A program made the translations under genes and the position numbers. Shown in pieces: positions 1 through 9,929 of a stretch of DNA of 64,000 nt; positions within the stretch are counted from its first letter, which is position 1; each line of letters starts with the position of its first letter. The notes under the pieces are model-generated. The model was not told where the DNA came from. It saw only the letters and a list, made by a program, of their open reading frames with translations, and searched no databases. This DNA comes from Pyrus communis (lineage: Eukaryota > Streptophyta > Magnoliopsida > Rosales > Rosaceae): positions 4,937,043 through 5,001,042 of the forward strand of contig NC_084817.1 in assembly GCF_963583255.1 (NCBI RefSeq), written 5' to 3'.

Positions 1-187
1 TTGATGCAGATGATGGTGTTGGTGAAGGTTGAAGATGATGACTGTTGATGCAGATGATGGTGTTGGTGAGGGTGACGATGTTAATGATGACAGAAGCTAT
101 GATGATTCTAACAAGGAGAGCGAAGGTGATGCAGATGTTGCTGATGGATCGTGGTGGTCGTGGCAAAACTACACTCAATACATATAA
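1..187 (+). pseudogene. 3' end of an upstream NLR copy (acidic reading frame)
   Basis: The first 190 bases match the DNA just after the LRR stop codons of NLR1 (21869-22029) and NLR2 (34329-34489). An open frame rich in Asp, Glu and Gly runs to a TAA at 185-187 and ends with Trp-Trp-Ser-Trp-Gln-Asn-Tyr. This copy has an extra partial repeat of about 40 bases at its start. The LRR exon itself lies off the left edge. In the two complete copies this frame is out of register with the LRR frame, so it is either 3' UTR or the remnant of an ancestral acidic C-terminus. Confidence 0.6.
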
Positions 188-1100
188 AGAATTAGCTTTG
201 CTGCATAGTTAGTTCTCTTGTTAACATGTTTGTTATTTCTGTGTGTAATGGTTTTGGGTTTTAACCAAGACAATCTTCTGCCCATTTTAAATTAAATTTC
301 GAATAATTTAAAATAATTTTTTGCTTGATTTTTAGTTTTCATAAGCTGGTGTACCCGCCCGTTATTGCGGTGTTTGAAATATTGTTGAAGGTGTAGAAAG
401 TTCTGAATATATATATATGTGCCTAATAGTAGCGTGTACATTGACGGCCTCCAAGATCATCTTGAAGCGACATTCTCTCCGCCAATAAATTGATTAGAAC
501 TAAAATTGGCAATATAGCGATCAAATGTTAATGATAGAGCAATAATATTTTGAAGATAAAACGATCAAACGTTAACAACACATTAAAAAAATCAGTCATT
601 TGTACCATTGAGATTTGACTTTGAGAAAAGATCCGTTTGACCATTCTTTTTTTAGGTCCAAGTACCATCCGTGTGATCTAAGTAGTGTTGGTTCTTGGTA
701 CAACTATTTGGGAATATAGAAACATTTTGTAAAACAAAGAAGGCGTTCAGCAAATACATAAAATTGAGTGAAATCGGAAGTTGAACACGAAGGAAAACAT
801 ATGAAGAAAAACCCCTAATTAGCAGTGAAATTATTGAAAGCTAAAGGACAAACCAAAATCATCACCTTAACTTTGCTTTCTCCCATTAGAATTTTCTTTG
901 CTTTCTCGCATAACATTCACAATAGTAACACCGCCCGACAGTGTTATGATCACAAAATGATAAACGAACATACTAAACGGAAGTGATGGTTTGAATCAGG
1001 AATCAATGCATACCTGACAAGCTGATTTAAAATTGGTTATGCTTTTCCCATGCTCGTAACATTTATCATTTGCAATCGGTAAAATTTTCCTGATAAAGGG
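188..1100. other. 3' flank of NLR unit A, no gene seen
   Basis: AT-rich spacer that aligns base for base with 22030-22800 and, with deletions, with 34490-35150. It contains a short TA microsatellite near 409-418, which is longer in unit C near 34709-34728. Unit B lacks the stretch around 400-540. I see no credible exon or promoter. Confidence 0.7.
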
Positions 1101-2290
1101 AAAGCAAGGAGAGTAAGTTACAAGCAAAGTTGACAGACAAAACAGTTCGATGCACAGAGAGAGAGAGAGAGAACTTACATCAGCTGTGCTCTCAAATACG
1201 TATGGTAATCTGCATACGAAGAAGCAGTTCTAAATCATCCATTCAGGCCATTAAAACAGTTATAACATCATCTGCACCGGTGAAGCAAATTCTATGGAAC
1301 GAAACTTCAAATGAAATGCATATAGATTACCTTAAATTCTGATTCTATGAATTTGCATTTGACTCCAACCAACATGCATGCTTAGAGGATATATACCATC
1401 CAGTATAACAGTCAGTAGACGCTCATACCACCACCAGCACATACAAACACAAAAATGCAAACAGAATTTTGATGAGGCTCGGTAATTATGAAATATCACC
1501 TGTGTTTCGTTCTCAGCAACATTGTCTTGTGAGGAATAGCAACTTTTATGGTTCCGCTCAAGAATTTTGTTCATACTGATCCAAGCGGGAAAACAGTCAA
1601 ACATTTTAAAGTTATAAATTAGAGGTAATAGATAAATAAAGATAGAGAAATCCGAGTGCGAGATGATAGATGAAATCAGATTGAATAGATCAACTGGTGT
1701 TAAGACTGTTTGGATTTTACCATGCGTACATACATACAAAGAAGTTTTGAAAACCCAAAACAAACCGACAGAACTGAAAATGGCTGATCTAATCAATTTC
1801 AGATGTCACAAGAATCCACGGATCACTGCAAAACCAACCCAATAATACAATAACAAAACAAACACAGATCAACAATCCCAAAACTCAAATTCTGACGCAA
1901 TCAAATTAATCCCCTGCCTAGCCTACTAATTTCTCCAAAATTAAAACCCTAAATAAAAAATGCCCATATCCCCAATTTGTAAATCCCTAATTCAAAAGCC
2001 CGATGTAACTCCCTAATTCGTTTTATAAATAAGAAATTGCTTACCTTAATGGCTTGAACGCCGGAGATAGAGCAGAGAGGATTGTGTTCGACGGCACGGC
2101 ACGGTACGGTGCGCCACGGTTCGTATGGAAACAGCTCGTCGGAATTCGAAGACCCAGACCCTAGCAGCTTAACACTTGAAATTGATTTGTTGGTTTCAAA
2201 CTCCCAAAAAAATCCCAATTCAACGAAATGGTTGTCCTGGAGACGAAATCTCAAATCCCCATTTTTCTTAGTTCAAAGCTTCAGCTTTCT
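1101..2290 (-). pseudogene. exon-like blocks of an unidentified minus-strand gene
   Basis: Read on the minus strand, a GC-richer block (about 2045-2200) ends in a good splice donor, GTAAGC, after codons for Gly-Val-Gln-Ala-Ile-Lys. Further down there is a block bounded by an acceptor near 1575 and a donor GTGATA near 1502. Another block ends at a GTAAGT donor near 1167, just before a GA microsatellite. The same blocks recur at 22800-23860 and, partly, at 35140-35680. I do not recognise the protein, I find no convincing start codon, and the frames are short. It may be a decayed 5' gene fragment or a non-coding transcript. Confidence 0.25.
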
Positions 2291-2330
2291 CTTTAGAATT
2301 AGAAATGAATAAAAGTAAAAGATTAATTTG

Positions 2331-2690
2331 TGGGAAATTAAGAGGCTTGGGTTGTGGGTTTGCAATGATGCACAACTATTGGCTAAAGAATGGATTATTG
2401 GTTGTTACAGTGTTGGTGGTTGGAGAAAAAAAAATAGTGGAATGTGGGGTGGGGTGGGGTGGGGTGGGGTGGGGCGGGGTTACCTCTCTGTCTTCGACAC
2501 CCACATGGTGGTCATGGTAAGGAAGAAGTTCAATGTTGGCAAGGTAGCAGGGAGGAAGAACCGCATTAAAGTCGTTGACTTCGGGGCTTCGTGGGGCTTT
2601 AATGTGTTGTTGAACTCGGGGATTGCTGAAGCTCGAGGCTTCGTGGTGGCTGCAGTGTGTTGTCGAGGCTTCGGGGATTGCTGAAGCTCG
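2331..2690. other. G-rich gene-like segment
   Basis: A GC-rich stretch shared with 36736-37090 in unit C. It begins with a pentanucleotide GGGGT run and continues with two near-copies of a short motif around 'gcttcggggattgctgaagctcgag'-type sequence (2580-2690). Short open frames exist but differ between the copies and match no family I know, so I do not call a gene. Confidence 0.4.
2446..2479 (+). repeat. (GGGGT)n run, G-quadruplex candidate
   Basis: Seven runs of four G separated by single T or C bases. Unit C has six runs at 36851-36879, with one spacer changed from T to C. The spacing fits the standard pattern for an intramolecular G-quadruplex. Any function is unknown. Confidence 0.75.
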
Positions 2691-2699
2691 AGATTTATT

Positions 2700-3075
2700 G
2701 TCAACTATCTATCTTGCAGATTTATTGTCGCAATATAACTACGTAGTCTTCTTTAGTTCAAAACCAAGATATCTCAAAAGTTTACGTAACTAAACAGGTT
2801 CACATATTTCATGTGCCATACCTTTATACTTAGCTTCCAGACGACCTTGACACCACTTTCTGCTTCTTACTACACCACGTAACCAAATTACCTCCAACAA
2901 TCGTAAAATATCTAGATGTAAAGAGTCTGTCAGTAACATTGCTAGCCTAATCTGCATCTGTAAACCTCTCAACTTTTAGATGTTCATGTTTTTTCATAAA
3001 GTATTCCTGTACTAGGTGCAGATATGCCAAAATTTACATTACCGGAGCTATGTGATATTCATTGGGCGAGTGCAT
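2700..3075 (-). mobile_element. Ty1/Copia RNase H remnant
   Basis: On the minus strand the translation recalls the Copia RNase H segment around 'Asp-Ala-Asp-Trp', followed by Gly-Gly-Asn-Leu-Val-Thr-Trp and Lys-Lys-Gln-Lys-Val-Val, but broken by stops. Near-identical remnants lie at 4140-4860, 24412-25110 and 37105-37475. No LTR or other domain is attached here. This is dead DNA lying directly upstream of the first CSA-like fragment. Confidence 0.7.
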
Positions 3076-3237
3076 ACTTCAAAGTGTGAGAGAGAAAACG
3101 AATTAACAACAAAACAAGTTCCGGTTTGAGAATTCATACTTCAGAGTGTGAGAAAGAAAACACTGCGATACGACACCGTTGCGTTGTGAACCTCTGCTTC
3201 GCTTTTGCATTTGGTACAAGAAGAAGATGCTCAGAAA

Positions 3238-3918
3238 ATGTGGTGGGAAATCGGAGACAGGGAAGCGGGCAACCTCCGCCCAAATTTGTTCTCGAATAGA
3301 ATCAAGTCGACCTGGATCCGAACTCTCCAACTCTCCAATCACAAAGACATCATCTCCCGTCACCGAGGCTCCGTCAACTCTCTCCAGCTCGATTTGACGG
3401 AGGGCCCGTACCTGTTATCCGGCGCCTCCGAAGCTTCCACCGCCGTGTTCGATGTCCAGCGCGGGACCGATTATGGAGGCGGAGCTATCACGAGGCACAA
3501 GTGCCTCTTTGCGGTGGATAAGCAGCACGAGCGCGGGCATAAGTACGCGGTGTCCTCCGCCGTGTGGTATCCCGTCAACACCGGACTGTTTGTGACGGGT
3601 TCGTACGATCATCACATCAATGTTTGGGACACGAATACGACTCAGGTACTGATGGACTTCAAGATGTCGGGAAAGGTGTACCGGACTGCAATGTCGCCGT
3701 TGGCAACTTCTGACATGCTCATTGCTGCCGGAACCGAAGATGTTCAAGTCCGCCTCTGTGATATTGCCTCTGGGGCTTTTGCTCACATCTTGTCTGGCCA
3801 CCGCGGTATGTCCCAAAATTCACAGAATTCGACGTTTGATGCACACCTGATACATAGAAAGTTAGAAAATTTAAGCTTCTTATCATGGTTATGTGAACAC
3901 ATGAAAAAGAAAGAGTGA
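3238..3918 (+). pseudogene. CSA: CSA/ERCC8-like WD40 fragment A1 (exon 1)
   Basis: The open frame encodes the N-terminal WD40 repeats of the Cockayne syndrome A protein family, the substrate receptor of a CUL4-DDB1 ubiquitin ligase used in transcription-coupled DNA repair. I chose the ATG at 3238 (Met-Trp-Trp-Glu) because family members begin with a similar Met-Trp start. WD-type signatures include Val-Phe-Asp-Val-Gln-Arg, Gly-Ser-Tyr-Asp-His-His-Ile-Asn-Val-Trp-Asp and Val-Arg-Leu-Cys-Asp-Ile. Exon 1 should end at 3805, before the donor GTATGT; the frame then reads into intron and stops at 3918. No later exon follows before the next copy, so this is a 5' gene fragment with intact exon 1, not a full gene. 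The family call rests on remembered similarity. Confidence 0.7.
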
Positions 3919-4139
3919 TGAAGAAGGGACGGGTTGTAGAAAATAATGAGAATGGAAGGTTTAAAAGAAAGATGGTAGAGATGGTTCTTTGGGGGAAATT
4001 GTACGAGAAAATCAGTGGTGGGTTGAAATAAAAATTATATAAAAATGAGTGTCACAGAAGAATAGAGTGGTTGGATCAACACGAAGAAAACATAAAAGGA
4101 GTCTGATTAAGACTCAAATCAACATTCCCTCTCAAGTTA
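3919..4139. repeat. dispersed repeat block after CSA fragment
   Basis: A short block around 'gatgaagaagggacgg' with following sequence recurs at about 24060-24130, 35755-35825 and 43245-43300. In units B and C it also appears without the CSA exon next to it, so it moved or was duplicated separately. No coding signal is visible. Confidence 0.5.
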
Positions 4140-4860
4140 GTACATAAATATCATACATGTCCAACTTGATAATTGAGTCTTAAAAAACCTTACTAGATAC
4201 TGCATGAGTAAGAATCAGCCAACTGCTCTCCTGAATTCACAAACGGTATAGGCATAATTTTCCTTTCAAGATTTTCCTTAATAAAGTGTCAATCAACCTC
4301 CACATGTTTTGTTCAATCATATTCCGAATTGTCAGCTATCTTCCTTGCAAATTTATTGTCATAATATAACTCCGTAGCCTCTTTTGGTTCAAACCAAGAC
4401 ATCTCAAAAGTTAACGTAACCAAAAAAATTCACATACTTCTTGTGCCATACCTCTATACTCAGCTTCCGCAGACGACCTCTGCTTCTTACTACGTCACAG
4501 AACCAAATTACCTCCAACAAACGTAAAATACGCAGATGTAGACCGTATGTCAGAAACATTGACAGCCCAATCTGCATCTTTAAATCTCTCAACCTTTAGA
4601 TGTCCATGTTTTCCATAAAGTATTCCTTTACCGAGTGCAGACTTTAGATATGCCAAAATTCGCATTACCGCAGCTATGTGATCTTCACTGGGCGAGTGCA
4701 TAAACTAACTTACAACACTCACAGCATATGCAATATTAGGACAAGTATGAGATAAATAAATTGGCCTCCCCACAAGTCTTTGATATCTACCCCTATCAAC
4801 AGGAACATGATCAACGTAAATACCCAAGTGATGTTTTTCTTCCATAGGAGTAATCACAGG
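4140..4860 (-). mobile_element. Ty1/Copia remnant (RT end and RNase H)
   Basis: Minus-strand translation gives, in order, the end of reverse transcriptase (Arg-Leu-Val-Gly-Arg-Pro-Ile-Tyr-Leu near 4760-4790) and RNase H (His-Ser-Pro, then Asp-Ala-Asp-Trp-Ala near 4570-4590). The low-coordinate end resembles the element's 3' end, but the LTR seen in unit B at 24412 is mostly deleted here. Several frames are broken. It is a fossil of the same element family as 24412-25110. Confidence 0.7.
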
Positions 4861-4969
4861 TTTACACTCTAATAAGAGTACTTCTATTGAAATTTATCAA
4901 GCGAGATAGACCATTTCTTTCTGCTCAAATGAATAAAAGTTATTGAAGACCCAATATTTTTTTCCATGC

Positions 4970-5390
4970 CAGTTGTAAAACATCCCCACATTGGCCTGCA
5001 ATGTTTCAAGATTCATTTCCCAAGCTAGGAAAGTTGAAGTTGCCCAGCAATATAAAGAGTTGGTGTGGCTCTTTTGCAAACTCAAATCGATTAAGTTTTA
5101 TGGTGCATGCTCTAAAAAGCAAGTAGCTTTCCTTCAAGGTATTGGGCATGTAGATGCCACCTTTCCAAATTTAAGTGCTTTGAGGCCTGAGGAAACGCAG
5201 AACTCGATGTGTCAGTGGAAGAAGAATTCCCTACAAGCAAACCCAAATCTAAGGTAATTTGCAATACCATTTGAGAATTTAACAATTTTGGAAGTTGTCG
5301 GTTGTAACAGCTTGAAACATGTAAAAGAATTGATGGTTGGGAATTGTAAAAGAATGATACACACGGAAGAAACTACATGTTGTTTGTTTA
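4970..5390 (+). pseudogene. orphan LRR fragment of an NLR
   Basis: Plus-strand pieces read like the C-terminal LRRs of RPS2/RPS5-type receptors: Phe-Pro-Asn-Leu-Ser-Ala-Leu-Arg (5164-5190), then Phe-Glu-Asn-Leu and Leu-Glu-Val-Val-Gly-Cys-Asn-Ser-Leu-Lys (5273-5320). Frames are interrupted and no NB-ARC is nearby. Unit C has a shorter copy at 43297-43550. It is related to, but clearly diverged from, the LRR exon 2 of NLR1 and NLR2, so it comes from another family member. Confidence 0.55.
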
Positions 5391-6046
5391 TTTGTAATGG
5401 TCTTGATTTTAAATTTTGTAGTCCTCGTTAGCTCATTTTACTTGTCAACTTCACACATACCAATTCTCTCTCTTCAATGACCTCAATCCTTGAGCTCTGA
5501 CGCAGAGATCCAGAGAAGATCTCGACTCCTCAATTCCTAATGATTTTGGTTTGCCTAGTGGATTCTAGGTTAGGAAATTTCATTCGGTTAGGCTATCATT
5601 GGATGTAGAAGAAAGAATAGCAGTAGCTTTTGTTGAACTTCAATCATAAATAAACACGTGTCCAAATAATTAAAACAAAAAATTATAATTAAACACATGT
5701 TTATCTATGATTGGAAGTCCAACAAATATCTAATATTATTAAATTTGTCACAATAATCACATTCATCACAATAGCCAATAGGCCTGTCCTATTTAAATAT
5801 TGAATTCGTCATTCGAGAACGACAGTTGACATCTCTCATTCACAACACGACCCCCACCTTTGAATTTTAGATAGGCTTACGCTGCCGTTTTACTGACGCA
5901 TCATTTGTCAGCCATTATAAACCGAACCCGCTCAATAATCTGTCCAAGTTTGTCCGATCGACCCAGGACGAAAATCAAAGCGAAGCCCGGAAGAACAGAA
6001 AACGGATTCAGTAACAACAAAACCGGTTCCGGTTTGAGAATTCATA
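5391..6046. other. spacer and upstream region of CSA fragment A2
   Basis: Shared with 43560-44194 in unit C at high identity. It holds AT-rich DNA, then a GC-richer stretch just before the second CSA-like start, which may be the old promoter of that gene. No frame, RNA gene or transposon end is recognisable. Confidence 0.5.
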
Positions 6047-6054
6047 CTTCAGAG

Positions 6055-7078
6055 TAGGGCTGGAAAAAAATCCCAAAAATCCCAAACCAAACCGAAAAAA
6101 TCCCGATCCCAAACCAAAAAAATCCCAAACCAAAATTCCCGAAAATTTCGGTATGTCATCCCGAACCAAACCGAAATTTTCGGTATGGGATTCGGGATTA
6201 CATCTCCATTTTTTCGGTATTCCCATACCGAATAGAAATAAATATTATATATATATATATTATTTTTTAATTATAAGAGAATTATTTTTTAATTAATGGT
6301 ATTGGTAGCCACTAGTGTGATTAATCTTTGTCTCAACTAAATAACTAATGTTTGTTTGTTCAATTTGTTTGTTTCTATATTCCAGTTGTCTCAACTAATG
6401 TGATTAATCTTTGGATATTAGTTTCCTGCATACCTAGCCACTAGTGTGATTAATCTTTGGATATTAGTTTCCTGCATACCTAACCACTAGTGTGATTAAT
6501 ATGTGGATATTAGTTTCCTGCATACCTAGGCAAATCAAGGAAACAAAGGAGCAAAGACCATTATGCATGCATGAACATATCAGTATACATATATTGTATA
6601 TATATACACGGACAAGGTGGGTACAGGGCATGCAATTAGTTGAGCTCAAATTTTTTTCTTTTGTTTTCGAGTACACAATATAGTTGTTCTTTCAGACATG
6701 GGCGCCGCCAAAATTTTCATTTAATTACAACTATGTGGAGGAGGAATCAAAGTTGGAATGTGGGGTGAGATGGCATTAGCCCAAAAACTTTGTGCACAAA
6801 TGGGTAGTGGGTAGATTGAAACTTAATTTTAGCCCAAAAACATAATATGTCAAATTTTAGCCCAAAAACATAATATGTCAAATTTTAGTCCAAAAGCCCA
6901 AAAACATTTCGGGATTCCCGATTTGTCCCGAAATCCCGAAATTATTTCGGGATTCCCGAAAATTGGGATTCCCGAAAATTTGGTTTGGGATTGGTATTGA
7001 ATTTGGGATTCCCAAAAATTTCGGTTTGGGAATCGGGACAAGGGTTTCGGTATGGGATCCCATACCGAACCACCCCTA
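6055..7078. mobile_element. non-autonomous hAT-type element, 1,024 bp
   Basis: The segment is flanked by an 8-base direct repeat CTTCAGAG (6047-6054 and 7079-7086). Its ends are inverted (TAGGGCTGG at the left, CCACCCCTA at the right). Eight-base target duplications and short T/CAG-type ends fit the hAT superfamily. Unit C has the empty site with one CTTCAGAG (around 44207). Both ends carry many short inverted motifs (TTCGGTATGGGA, CCCGAAA types). There is no transposase frame. A 46 bp unit repeats three times inside. Confidence 0.8.
6393..6530 (+). repeat. 46 bp tandem repeat, three copies
   Basis: Units at 6393-6438, 6439-6484 and 6485-6530 each contain 'gtgattaat' and 'ttcctgcatacct' with few differences. 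The array lies inside the hAT-type element. No coding or RNA role is evident. Confidence 0.8.
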
Positions 7079-7178
7079 CTTCAGAGTGTGAGAGAAAACA
7101 CTGCGATACAACACGGTTGCGTTGTGAACCTCCGCTTCGCTTTTGCATTTGGCACAAGAAGAAGAAGATGCTCGGAAA

Positions 7179-7520
7179 ATGTGGAGGGCAATCGGTGACA
7201 GAGAAGCGGGCAAGCTCTGCCCAAATTCGTTCTCGAATCGAATCAAGTCAACCCGGATCCAAACGCTTGAACTCTCCAATCACAAAGACATCATGTCCCC
7301 TCACCGCGGCTCCGTCAACTCTCTCCAGCTCGATTTGACGGAGGGCCGGTACCTGCTACCTGGCACCTCCGATGCTTCCGCCGCCGTGTTCGATGTCCAG
7401 CACGGGACCAATTACGGAGGCGGCGAAGCTATCACGAGGCACAGGTGCTTGTTCGCGGTGGATAAGCAGCACGAGCACGACCATAAGTATGTGGTGTCCT
7501 CCGCCGTATTAAACATTTGA
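7179..7520 (+). pseudogene. CSA: CSA/ERCC8-like WD40 fragment A2 (exon 1, truncated)
   Basis: This is a second copy of CSA-like exon 1, about 3.9 kb after the first. It starts at ATG 7179 (Met-Trp-Arg-Ala-Ile) and is colinear with A1 through the first WD repeat and the Lys-Gln-His-Glu segment. After Ser-Ser-Ala-Val (about 7508) the rest of exon 1 is deleted and the frame reads into unrelated DNA and stops at 7520. The matching copy in unit C keeps the missing part (53822-54064). Exon 2 follows at 8600-8764, so A2 is the downstream half of an old internal duplication. Confidence 0.7.
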
Positions 7521-7838
7521 TGCACGTTTGATTCATAGAAAGTTAGAAAAATTAAACTTCTTATCAATTATCATGGTTATGTGAACACAAGAAACATTTT
7601 GGATGACAATATTGAGGATATAAGCAGGGATTGTTCTTTGAAATTTAGGGTGGACAATCACGAAAATTCGATTCTTTAAATAATCCAGCCTAGTCGGTTT
7701 TTTCAGCATTTTGTAAATTTTTAGCGTTTGGACTTTCTGGTTGAACCTGTACTTTTTAGCTCAAGGCTGGCCTGCCATTTGTGGACGGCAAGAAATTTAC
7801 CGTACACCGTATTGGCGGAATTCATGGTTAGAACCTTA
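7521..7838. other. intron 1 remnant of CSA fragment A2
   Basis: Sequence between the broken exon 1 and the MITE, shared with 54065-54346. No separate gene is visible; a short open frame here is not conserved. Confidence 0.45.
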
Positions 7839-8425
7839 GGCCGTCTACGATGGAGATGGCTAATTAATGGCCTTATTGGCTATTGGGCTGGCTGCTTCCT
7901 GCCCACTATCAACCCGTTTGTTGGGGATCTTTCTCACCTCCAGCTTGCTGACATCAGCAGCAATCGCTAGTTGATGTAAATTTTTCTTTTTAGTCAAAAT
8001 TTTAAATTTTAAAATTTTTCCTATAAATATTTATGGCATTTCTACACTATTTCTCACATCTTTTTTACCCTTACATACTATCTTACTTTATTTTATTCAA
8101 AATTTTCACATTCTTTTCACCTCAAACATTCTTTTCATACCTATTTTAATGTCTAAGTTGTTAACATGCAAGTAATATTAAAATATTTAATAAAATTCTA
8201 TACCAACATGAAATTTAAACAATATGTAACAATACCAACATGTAACAATACCATTAAGTTAAAGAACAAACTTAAAAATAACAAATTATTGAGGGACTAT
8301 GTTTAGCCATTTTCGATTGAAGATGGTATATAAATATAGTCTGGCACTGATCATTTAAAAATAATTTTTTGTAGAGCTATAATTCTAGACGGGACTATAC
8401 TTAGCCATTTCAGTTGGAGATCTCC
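7839..8425. mobile_element. PIF/Harbinger-like MITE in CSA intron
   Basis: A 587 bp AT-rich element bounded by the trinucleotide TTA on both sides (7836-7838 and 8426-8428). Its ends are imperfect inverted repeats: GGCCGTCTAC... with GGAGATGGCTAA at the left, and TTAGCCATTTCAG...GATCTCC at the right. TTA duplication and GG/CC ends fit the PIF/Harbinger (Tourist) group. The same insertion is at 54350-54956 in unit C, so it predates the duplication. No transposase is present. Confidence 0.65.
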
Positions 8426-8599
8426 TTAGGATCGTAAGGTTAGGTTTAAGCTCTAGGTAGATTTATATTCTTCCTTTGGGTTCTCTAGTTTTTGTTTACA
8501 AAAGTACCAAGTGTTTTTAGTCTTGTTTCTTGGGTTTAACTTACAACGTAGAATAAAGTTTCGTGCATCTAGAGGGTCCTAAGTGTTATATTTTCATGA

Positions 8600-8764
8600 C
8601 TGGAATGGTCTACTTCTAGCGAGTGGGTTTTGCTGACAGGCGGATGTAATGGTGCAATACGTTTTTGGGACGTTGGACGTGCCAGATGTTTTCTTGTTTT
8701 GGATCAATCTCAGTCTCAGCTTGGGAAGCGTCCACCCATCCTGGAGCGCTCTGCTACAATTAAG
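8600..8764 (+). pseudogene. CSA: CSA/ERCC8-like exon 2 (unit A)
   Basis: The frame reads Glu-Trp-Ser-Thr-Ser-Ser-Glu-Trp-Val-Leu, then Gly-Gly-Cys-Asn-Gly-Ala-Ile-Arg-Phe-Trp-Asp-Val, a typical WD40 repeat of the CSA family, and ends at AAG before a GT donor at 8765. A two-base deletion near 8604 relative to unit C (55137) breaks the upstream reading. No further exons follow in the next 10 kb, so the C-terminal half of the protein is missing. Confidence 0.7.
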
Positions 8765-9408
8765 GTTTTTTTCTTTTCTTGGCTGAGCCAAAAATGTTTG
8801 TTTTCAAATTACTTATCCCGTTTGTGTACCATCTTTCTAATAAATATGAAACTCATATGTATTGGTGGGCTCTACCAAATGAGTTAATTTGTCACATGAC
8901 TCGCGCCCCATGTGAAAGAGTGTTCTAATCAATTTAAAAGTATTCTAAAACAACGTCACAATCATGTTAACTTTAGCGATCATCACCACTGGAACCTTAA
9001 GAAATTGTCGCGCCAACGTTATTCCATTGTCATGTGAGCCTTAAGGGCTAGTATGGCAGCCTAGACTAGATAAGCCTAGAACAAAGTCTAAGCTCAACCC
9101 TATGAAGTCCCACTCCTATCTCTTCATGATCTAGCATTTTCTCTATGATCAAATTAAGCCTAGAAAGATGGTTCCGTTTCTGCAATTCGTTCCTCGTTTT
9201 CATTCTGGTTAAATTAGAGTACGTCTCCTGCACACTTGCAGTTTCTTCATTGCAGCAACTTTTTTTTTTTTTCCCTTTCTGGTTAAATTACACATAATAT
9301 AAGACAATAATAACATTGATTCCCAACACTCATAAGAATTAAGGTACCATCATTTGATTAGTGCCCCATTTCCGTGATTTAAGCTCAAATCATGGAGTTT
9401 GTTGCACC
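8765..9408. other. intron-like spacer after CSA exon 2
   Basis: Shared with 55299-55938. It has a poly-T tract near 9261-9274 and no recognisable exon or transposon end. If the CSA copy was once complete, this is the start of its second intron. Confidence 0.5.
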
Positions 9409-9417
9409 TAAAAGAGG

Positions 9418-9614
9418 GAAAAGGATCCAGCTTGGATCCTTTTTATGGGGATCCTATGGATCTCGCGATCGTGACCGTTTATCGTACATCGTGTGATCAG
9501 TTTTTGTTAGGTATTATTTATATTAAATTTTAAATTTTAAATTTTGAAATGATTTATGATAATGTTGTGATAGATTTGCTCCCAAAAAAAGAAAATGGCA
9601 AAAATCCTTTTCCT
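9418..9614. mobile_element. Mutator-like MITE (damaged right arm)
   Basis: The element is flanked by the 9-base repeat TAAAAGAGG (9409-9417 and 9615-9623), the size typical of Mutator-like elements. The left arm carries GGATCC motifs and 'gtttatcgtacatcgtg'. The right arm has been partly replaced. The intact version is at 55948-56170 in unit C, with the same flanks. Confidence 0.65.
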
Positions 9615-9929
9615 TAAAAGAGGTTCACACTTCCTCAAATATTAAATGTTGTGATAGATTTTCTCCCAAAAAAATACAGAGAATTATCACTTTTTGTTGT
9701 TCTTGTGGGGGACTTTTCATGACAATCTTATCTCCAACCCTAATTAACCAAATTACTTACGCCGGTTCCTTTTCCCTAAACGAGGCTCACACTTCCTCAA
9801 ATGTTAAATGTTGTGATAGATTTTCTCCCAAAAAAATATTGAGAATTATCACTTTTTGTTGTTCTTGTGAGGGACATTTCATGACAATCTTATCTCCAAC
9901 CCTAATTAACCAAATTACTTACACTTTTT
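9606..9929 (+). repeat. 162 bp direct tandem duplication
   Basis: Two copies of a 162 bp unit (9606-9767 and 9768-9929), each with 'cacacttcctcaaat' near the start and 'caaccctaattaacc' near the end. Unit C has one copy (about 56160-56320), so the duplication is private to unit A. Confidence 0.8.

Noticed and set aside
2305..2684. Gly/Trp-rich frames over the GGGGT run
   Set aside because: They are translations of a simple repeat, and the frames change with repeat number in unit C.
7728..7970. 80-codon frame across the CSA intron and MITE edge
   Set aside because: It crosses the MITE boundary and is broken in unit C.
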